Shown here piece after piece: positions 58,657 through 64,000 of a stretch of DNA of 64,000 bases. Both the position numbers and the translations under genes were made by a program. The notes below the pieces were generated by a model, which was not told the origin of the DNA, made no database searches, and saw only the letters and a list, made by a program, of their open reading frames with translations. The stretch spans positions 1,054,001-1,118,000 of the forward strand of contig NC_016041.1 in the NCBI RefSeq assembly GCF_000226565.1, read 5' to 3'. The DNA is from Glaciecola nitratireducens FR1064. GTDB taxonomy: Bacteria > Pseudomonadota > Gammaproteobacteria > Enterobacterales > Alteromonadaceae. Within the stretch, counting starts at the first letter, position 1. Every line of letters starts with the position of its first letter.

Positions 58657-59477
58657 TGTTTAGTAGAATTCGTGAAGATATTAAAAGTGTATTTCATCGA
58701 GACCCTGCCGCCAGAAATACAATGGAGGTACTATTCAATTATCCTGGTTTGCACGCAATTTGGATGCATCGTGTAAGCCACAAGCTATGGCAGTGGAAAC
58801 TCTATTGGGTAGCGCGCTTCTTATCAAACATTTCTCGCTTTTTAACTGGTATTGAAATTCATCCGGGTGCACAGCTTGGTCGCAGAGTTTTTATCGATCA
58901 CGGTATGGGTGTAGTAATTGGCGAGACAGCCATCGTTGGTAACGATGTAACGCTATACCATGGTGTTACCTTAGGCGGGACAAGTTGGAAAGCGGGTAAA
59001 CGCCATCCAACATTGGAAGACAACTCTGTCGTAGGTGCAGGTGCACAAGTACTCGGCCCTATTACTGTGGGTAAAAATGCCAGGATAGGATCGAACTCAG
59101 TTGTAGTCAGAGACGTTCCAGAAAATGCTACTTGCGTTGGGATCCCTGGGCGTAATTTGTTGCAGAAACAAAAGAGTGAAGAAGCAAGCTCTGAAACAAA
59201 GCAAAAGCGCCAAGTCATCGCAAAAAAATATGGCTTTGATGCATACGCAGTGAGTGAAGAAAACCCCGATCCAGTTGCTAACGCAATGGGCATTATGCTC
59301 GAACATGTGCATCAAATGGACACTAAAGTAGAAGAGATGTGTAAGGTGATACAATCACTCGGTGGAGATGTGTGCAGTGACTCAATTCCTAAGCTTGGCG
59401 TTAAGGACTTTGCCGATACGGGTATTTCCCCTGTGCTTAAAAAGGCAGCAGTAGACGCTTTTGACCCGCATATTTAA
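58656..59477 (+). CDS. cysE: Serine O-acetyltransferase
   Basis: This 273-residue enzyme makes O-acetylserine, the precursor of cysteine. The left-handed beta-helix hexapeptide region has [29 protein letters not shown] with catalytic His/Asp, then [24 protein letters not shown]. The N-terminal domain is the shorter form found in Alteromonadales and many other bacteria. It supplies cysteine, the sulphur source for the IscS enzyme encoded next. Confidence 0.94.
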   Translation: MFSRIREDIKSVFHRDPAARNTMEVLFNYPGLHAIWMHRVSHKLWQWKLYWVARFLSNISRFLTGIEIHPGAQLGRRVFIDHGMGVVIGETAIVGNDVTLYHGVTLGGTSWKAGKRHPTLEDNSVVGAGAQVLGPITVGKNARIGSNSVVVRDVPENATCVGIPGRNLLQKQKSEEASSETKQKRQVIAKKYGFDAYAVSEENPDPVANAMGIMLEHVHQMDTKVEEMCKVIQSLGGDVCSDSIPKLGVKDFADTGISPVLKKAAVDAFDPHI

Positions 59478-59556
59478 TTAAGAACACCTCGGCTTTTCTC
59501 GTATTTTGGGTCACATAATGCCGAGGTAGTAATAACCTACTAAAGTGGTCGGGTAT

Positions 59557-59588
59557 ATACTTGACAATTTTACTCAGGTATATACAAT
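59557..59588 (+). promoter_or_regulatory. iscR promoter with overlapping IscR binding site
   Basis: TTGACA (59561-59566), 16 bases, TACAAT (59583-59588). The overlapping sequence ATACTTGACAATTTTACTC followed by AGGTATA closely resembles the E. coli iscR promoter element bound by [2Fe-2S]-IscR. Autorepression by iron-sulphur-loaded IscR is expected. Confidence 0.78.
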
Positions 59589-59637
59589 TTCCTCATAAAC
59601 TCCAAGCCAATTGGCTGTTCAACGAAATGAGGGAAGT

Positions 59638-60126
59638 ATGAAGCTGACATCAAAAGGTCGTTACGCGGTTACTGCAATGCTCGACGTTGCTCTACATTCG
59701 CGCAAGGGGCCCGTGCCGTTGGCCGATATTTCGGAACGCCAAGAAATTTCGTTATCTTATTTAGAACAATTGTTTGCTCGCTTGCGCAAGGAGCAGCTAG
59801 TGTCTAGTGTCAGAGGTCCTGGCGGTGGTTATAAACTAGGACGCGCAGCAAACGACATCGCCATAGGCGACGTCATTCGCGCTGTCGATGAGTCAGTTGA
59901 CGCAACACGGTGCCAAGGAAAAGCAGACTGCCAAGGCGGTGAGCGTTGTTTGACACACACACTTTGGCAAGATCTTAGCGTTAGGATCAGTCAGTTTCTC
60001 AATGGCATTACTCTTGGCGAGTTAATGACAAAAAATGAAGTAAAAGAGGTAGCCGACCGACAAGACCTTACAAAGGCATCGGCGAAAAACATAGTGAGCG
60101 ACATTGAAATCAGTATGCAACTTTAA
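59638..60126 (+). CDS. iscR: Iron-sulphur cluster regulator IscR
   Basis: This 162-residue Rrf2 family regulator has an N-terminal winged HTH ([16 protein letters not shown]). The [2Fe-2S] ligands are three cysteines spaced C-x5-C-x5-C followed by H ([16 protein letters not shown]). ATG 59638 with GAGGGAAG upstream is chosen over the longer frame from 59611. It represses its own operon when clusters are abundant. It lies 11 bases before iscS. Confidence 0.95.
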   Translation: MKLTSKGRYAVTAMLDVALHSRKGPVPLADISERQEISLSYLEQLFARLRKEQLVSSVRGPGGGYKLGRAANDIAIGDVIRAVDESVDATRCQGKADCQGGERCLTHTLWQDLSVRISQFLNGITLGELMTKNEVKEVADRQDLTKASAKNIVSDIEISMQL

Positions 60127-60137
60127 TCGGAGCGATA

Positions 60138-61361
60138 ATGAGTAATATTAAATTACCAATCTATTTAGATTATTCGTCGACCACACCAGTTGACCCTCGT
60201 GTCGCCGAAAAAATGAAAGACTGCCTAACAAAAGAAGGCAATTTCGGTAACCCAGCCTCACGTTCTCACTATTTTGGTTGGGTAGCGGAAGAGGCGGTAG
60301 ACATTGCGAGAAATCAAATTGCGGACCTAGTGAATGCAGACCCACGTGAAATCGTATTTACATCAGGCGCTACAGAATCGAACAATTTAGCAATCAAAGG
60401 TGCCGCAACGTTTTATCAAGAGCGTGGCAAGCACATCATTACCTTGAAGACTGAGCATAAAGCTGTGTTGGACTCGACCCGACAGCTTGAGCGTGAAGGT
60501 TTTGAAGTAACTTACATGATGCCTGAACCAAATGGTTTAGTAGATTTGGACAAGCTTCAAGCTGAAATGCGAGACGACACCATTCTTATCAGCATCATGC
60601 ACGTGAACAATGAAATTGGTGTGATTCAAGATATTGCTGCTATCGGTCAGATATGCCGCGAACGTAAAATCATATTCCATGTTGATGCAGCGCAAAGCAC
60701 AGGTAAAATTCCAATTGATTTACAAGAATTAAACGTTGATTTAATGTCTTTTTCTGCACACAAAACATATGGTCCTAAGGGGATTGGCGCACTTTACGTG
60801 TCGCGTAAGCCAAGAGTAAGAATTGAAGCTCAAATGCATGGCGGTGGGCACGAGCGTGGAATGCGCTCAGGCACACTGGCAACTCATCAAATCGTTGGGA
60901 TGGGAGAAGCTTTCCGCTTAGCCAAAGAAGAGATGGCGACTGAAAACGAACGTATAAAAATGTTACGTGACAAGCTCTACAACGGCGTAAAAGATATCGA
61001 GGCAGTTTATTTAAACGGTGATGCCGACCATCGGGTTGCTCATAACCTGAATGTAAGTTTTGCATACGTCGAGGGTGAATCGTTGATAATGGCACTGAAA
61101 GACATTGCCGTATCTTCAGGTTCAGCATGCACTTCTGCAAGCCTAGAGCCCTCTTATGTGCTGCGGGCACTTGGTCTTACTGATGAATTAGCTCATAGCT
61201 CAATTCGCTTTAGTATTGGTCGGTTCACTACTGAAGAAGAGATTGATTATGTGACTAATCTTATTCGCAGCGCTATCGACAAGTTGCGTGAAATGTCGCC
61301 ACTTTGGGATATGTATAAAGAGGGAATCGATCAAAGTACTGTTGAGCGAGCTGCACACTAA
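60138..61361 (+). CDS. iscS: Cysteine desulfurase IscS
   Basis: This 407-residue PLP enzyme provides sulphur for iron-sulphur clusters, thiamine and tRNA thiolation. The PLP lysine is in [12 protein letters not shown] and the active-site cysteine is in [17 protein letters not shown]. It is nearly colinear with E. coli IscS (404). No iscU, iscA, hscB, hscA or fdx follows; ndk is next after 315 bases. Confidence 0.97.
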   Translation: MSNIKLPIYLDYSSTTPVDPRVAEKMKDCLTKEGNFGNPASRSHYFGWVAEEAVDIARNQIADLVNADPREIVFTSGATESNNLAIKGAATFYQERGKHIITLKTEHKAVLDSTRQLEREGFEVTYMMPEPNGLVDLDKLQAEMRDDTILISIMHVNNEIGVIQDIAAIGQICRERKIIFHVDAAQSTGKIPIDLQELNVDLMSFSAHKTYGPKGIGALYVSRKPRVRIEAQMHGGGHERGMRSGTLATHQIVGMGEAFRLAKEEMATENERIKMLRDKLYNGVKDIEAVYLNGDADHRVAHNLNVSFAYVEGESLIMALKDIAVSSGSACTSASLEPSYVLRALGLTDELAHSSIRFSIGRFTTEEEIDYVTNLIRSAIDKLREMSPLWDMYKEGIDQSTVERAAH

Positions 61362-61676
61362 ATTATTGTTGAAAACAATCAGCCGAAAGTTTGTTTGAAG
61401 ACAGTAATCAGGACTGAAGCTTTTACATAAAGCGGCGTAGTGCGGATTGTTGGATGAATTATGACACACTAAAATTTGAGAAATGGCGTCGCTGTTATAT
61501 GATCAAGCTTCTGAATTAAAAGAATTATTTGTTGTAAATTTGCATCTTAATAGAGTTTTTGCTGCACAAATAGCGCAAATATATAAGATGAATTTTCGGT
61601 CTAGGGGTATTCATTACGCCTCTTCTTCTTTATAATCGCGCGAATTTTAAAAATCAGTAAACTGGAAGAATTAATC
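61362..61676 (+). other. Gap between iscS and ndk without the usual isc genes
   Basis: About 315 bases. A small imperfect hairpin ATTGTT/AACAAT follows the iscS stop but has no T run. No frame resembling iscU, iscA, hscB, fdx or iscX is visible, even as a fragment. The right part must hold the ndk promoter. Confidence 0.6.
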
Positions 61677-62108
61677 ATGGCTTTAGAACGTACTTTCTCG
61701 ATCATCAAACCTGACGCAGTAGCGAAAAATGTTATCGGCGCAATCTACAACCGTTTTGAAAGCGCAGGCTTACGCATTGTTGCTTCAAAAATGGTCCACA
61801 TGAGCAAAGAACAGGCTGAAGGCTTTTACGCTGAACATAGCGAACGTCCTTTCTTTGGCGCTCTTGTTAGCTTCATGACATCTGGTCCAGTGATGGTTCA
61901 AGTGCTTGAAGGCGACAACGCTGTTGTTAAAAATAGAGAAATCATGGGTGCAACTAACCCGGCAGAAGCTGCTGCTGGCACTTTACGTGCTGATTATGCA
62001 GAATCTATCGACGAAAACGCTTGTCATGGTTCAGATGCACCAGAGTCAGCATCTCGCGAAATAGCTTACTTCTTCTCTGACGAAGAAATTTGCCCACGCA
62101 CACGTTAA
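61677..62108 (+). CDS. ndk: Nucleoside diphosphate kinase
   Basis: This 143-residue enzyme balances NTP pools by phosphate transfer through an active-site histidine, here in [13 protein letters not shown]-terminal [15 protein letters not shown] is typical. The length equals that of E. coli Ndk. It is followed by its own terminator. Confidence 0.97.
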   Translation: MALERTFSIIKPDAVAKNVIGAIYNRFESAGLRIVASKMVHMSKEQAEGFYAEHSERPFFGALVSFMTSGPVMVQVLEGDNAVVKNREIMGATNPAEAAAGTLRADYAESIDENACHGSDAPESASREIAYFFSDEEICPRTR

Positions 62109-62126
62109 GCGACAAAGTGTTATACT

Positions 62127-62150
62127 AAGGGAGCTTCGGCTCCCTTTTTT
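62127..62150 (+). terminator. Terminator after ndk
   Basis: AAGGGAGC and GCTCCCTT pair around a TTCG tetraloop, followed by T residues, 19 bases after the ndk stop. Confidence 0.93.
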
Positions 62151-62276
62151 AGTTATTTTAAACGCGCTGAATAGCCCGAAAGTGCGTATACTGTGAGTTG
62201 GTTAAGCCAAAATGAGCCTAGACCAGCGTCGGTAAAATAAAACCCGGGTTAGATTTTTTGTTATAAAGGTAAAATT

Positions 62277-63458
62277 ATGTCTGTAAACCAAGTGGATCCT
62301 AAAGCTTCGAACGAGGTGAAAGGAGAGATAAAAAAAGAGATGAAAAAAGTCAATTTATTGAATTTTGATCGCCAAGGTTTGCGTGACTATTTTGCTTCAA
62401 TCAATGAAAAGCCATTCAGAGCTGACCAACTGATGAAATGGATATATCAAGCGGGTGAATCTGATTTCGACGCGATGACCAATATGAATAAAGACTTGCG
62501 CGCAAAGTTGAAAAACTATTGTGTGATTGAAGCGCCTGTAATTTCAGAGCATCAGCAAGCATCCGATGGCACCATTAAGTTTGCAATGTTATTGGAAGGG
62601 GGGCAGGAGGTTGAAACGGTATGGATCCCAGAAACTGATCGCGCGACGCTTTGCGTTTCTTCCCAAGTAGGCTGTGCATTAGAGTGCACATTTTGTTCAA
62701 CCGCTCAGCAAGGTTTCAATCGCAACCTATCTATTGCTGAAATAATCGGGCAAGTTTGGCGCGTTGCTACCTTTATAGGCATGTCTAAAGACACATCAAA
62801 ACGGCCGATTACCAATGTTGTGATGATGGGAATGGGTGAGCCGTTGCTCAACCTGAAAAACGTCGTTCCTGCAATGCGCATTATGCTTGATGACTATGGC
62901 TTTGGTCTATCAAAACGCAGAGTGACACTCAGTACCTCAGGTGTGGTCCCTGCGTTGGATATGTTAGGTGATCAGATAGACGTCGCTTTAGCGATTTCTT
63001 TGCACGCACCAGACGATAAACTACGCGATGAAATTGTTCCGGTGAATAAAAAGTATCCGATTGAAGAGTTTTTAGCAGGGGTTAGGCGCTATTTGGCAAA
63101 ATCTAAAGCAAATCAAGGTAAAGTCACCGTTGAGTATGTTATGTTGAATCATATAAATGACAGTACTGATCAGGCGCATGCGTTAGCAAAAGTGTTAGCA
63201 GACACGCCTTGTAAAATAAATCTGATACCTTTTAATCCATATCCTGGTTCGCCATACACTTGCTCAAGCAATTCACGCATGGATAGATTTTCTAAGGTAC
63301 TGATGGACTATAACTTTACGGTTGTCATCAGAAAGACACGCGGCGACGATATTGACGCCGCTTGCGGGCAATTAGTTGGTGACGTTGTTGATAGAACAAA
63401 AAGATTATTAAAAAAACAGATGAATGGAAAACCAATTTCGGTAAGAATGACGCAATAA
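62277..63458 (+). CDS. rlmN: Dual-specificity 23S rRNA/tRNA adenine-C2 methyltransferase RlmN
   Basis: This 393-residue radical SAM enzyme methylates A2503 of 23S rRNA and A37 of some tRNAs. The cluster motif is [19 protein letters not shown]. Further conserved parts are [24 protein letters not shown] and [15 protein letters not shown] with the catalytic cysteine. The start at 62277 has AAAGG 7 bases upstream. It sits between ndk and pilF, the standard order. Confidence 0.96.
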   Translation: MSVNQVDPKASNEVKGEIKKEMKKVNLLNFDRQGLRDYFASINEKPFRADQLMKWIYQAGESDFDAMTNMNKDLRAKLKNYCVIEAPVISEHQQASDGTIKFAMLLEGGQEVETVWIPETDRATLCVSSQVGCALECTFCSTAQQGFNRNLSIAEIIGQVWRVATFIGMSKDTSKRPITNVVMMGMGEPLLNLKNVVPAMRIMLDDYGFGLSKRRVTLSTSGVVPALDMLGDQIDVALAISLHAPDDKLRDEIVPVNKKYPIEEFLAGVRRYLAKSKANQGKVTVEYVMLNHINDSTDQAHALAKVLADTPCKINLIPFNPYPGSPYTCSSNSRMDRFSKVLMDYNFTVVIRKTRGDDIDAACGQLVGDVVDRTKRLLKKQMNGKPISVRMTQ

Positions 63459-63477
63459 AAAATATAAGAGACAAACC

Positions 63478-64000
63478 ATGTTGAAGAAATCCGTAGCTGC
63501 TATTGTTCTATGCTCACTGCTAAGTGCGTGTGTAACAGAGCCAAGGGATCCAGATTTTGCTGGTGCTGACGCGATTAACACAGATGCTGCAGCGAAGAAT
63601 AGAGTGAGCTTGGGCTTAACTTATTTGAATAATGGCAACTTTTCTCAAGCAAAGGCGAACTTAGACAAGGCACTCAATTTTGCACCTAAGTCAGCAGACG
63701 CGCATTTTGCGATGGCTTATTATTATCAGCAGGTTGATGAACTTGCGCTAACCGAAGAGTACTATCTTAAGGCGCTTAAATTAGCACCTGAGAATCCAAA
63801 TATCATCAACAGCTATGGCGCATTTCTTTGTGAGCAGGGTCGCTATGAAAAAGCCAAATCATATTTTTTAAAAGCGGTGTCGAGCAAAAGTTATGTTTCA
63901 ACAGCTGAAACCTACGAAAACCTAGCGATTTGTGCAGTAGACCAAGGAAAGACAGATGAAGCAGTTGGCTTTTTTGAGTCGGCGTTAAACCATCAGCCAA
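63478..64000 (+). CDS. pilF: Type IV pilus biogenesis lipoprotein PilF/PilW (cut by window end)
   Basis: The first 174 codons of a gene running off the window. A lipoprotein signal peptide ends LLSAC with Cys18. Tetratricopeptide repeats follow (for example LGLTYLNNGNFSQAKANLDKAL and AMAYYYQQVDELALTEEYYLKAL). PilF/PilW helps the pilus secretin PilQ insert and oligomerise. It lies 19 bases after rlmN, as in Pseudomonas and other gammaproteobacteria. Confidence 0.9.
   Translation, partial: MLKKSVAAIVLCSLLSACVTEPRDPDFAGADAINTDAAAKNRVSLGLTYLNNGNFSQAKANLDKALNFAPKSADAHFAMAYYYQQVDELALTEEYYLKALKLAPENPNIINSYGAFLCEQGRYEKAKSYFLKAVSSKSYVSTAETYENLAICAVDQGKTDEAVGFFESALNHQP

Noticed and set aside
59487-59528. 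ACCTCGGC/GCCGAGGT complementary arms after cysE
   Set aside because: Eight-base arms are separated by a loop of about 28 bases and lack a T run; too weak for a terminator call.

Overview
The window looks like a chromosomal segment of a marine gammaproteobacterium of the order Alteromonadales, probably Alteromonadaceae (Alteromonas/Glaciecola/Paraglaciecola-like). This rests on overall protein flavour and gene order: queA-tgt-yajC-secDF, trmJ-cysE-iscRS, ndk-rlmN-pilF, hemW-rdgB-srmB, a yjfIJKLMC cluster, GspAB, and a long-form isocitrate lyase next to malate synthase G. It is an inference; no rRNA is present.

Region by region. (1) 1-4300 is AT-rich accessory DNA. It holds a three-gene replication module (small HTH protein, small basic protein, P2 gpA-like HUH replication endonuclease). 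After a gene-poor stretch comes one integron-type cassette: an unknown membrane/coiled-coil protein bracketed by two attC-like sites, with no integrase in the window. (2) 4300-7120: a lipoprotein, a CAT-anticodon tRNA, a small unknown protein and an LrgA/LrgB pair. (3) 7267-13317: five same-strand signalling/surface genes (REC-CheC fusion, PAS protein, two Lcl/DUF1566 exported proteins, a hybrid histidine kinase). (4) 13319-21574: hemW-rdgB-srmB, divergent gspA-gspB for type II secretion, a DUF1499 lipoprotein, an unknown exported protein, and an HD-GYP-like protein that shares its N-terminal domain with GspB. (5) 21601-26583: leuABCD with a leucine-rich leader peptide and a textbook transcription attenuator. 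(6) 26623-31833: glyoxylate shunt (malate synthase G, LysR regulator, isocitrate lyase). (7) 32153-41057: a possible 42-residue small protein, alkaline phosphatase, HtpX, an AttEFGH-like ABC/permease/lipocalin-like set, a VC0807-like membrane protein and a rhomboid protease. (8) 41084-46239: a membrane-stress-type cluster (YjfI, PspA-like YjfJ, K+ channel, YjfK, YjfL, YgiB/YjfM-like, YjfC/YgiC-like). (9) 46444-53484: DUF6471 regulator, queuosine genes, Sec accessory genes, suhB. (10) 53690-64000: a 1296-residue hybrid sensor kinase sitting between suhB and trmJ, then cysE, iscR-iscS without the rest of the isc operon, ndk, rlmN and the start of pilF.

The most interesting points are: the lone attC-bracketed cassette beside an HUH replication module, including a core-site mutation and a possible start-codon-sequestering repeat; a DUF3391-type domain shared by GspB and a neighbouring HD-GYP protein whose HD metal-binding pair is altered; the leu attenuator; the K+ channel inside the PspA/yjf cluster; and the isc operon that stops after iscS.
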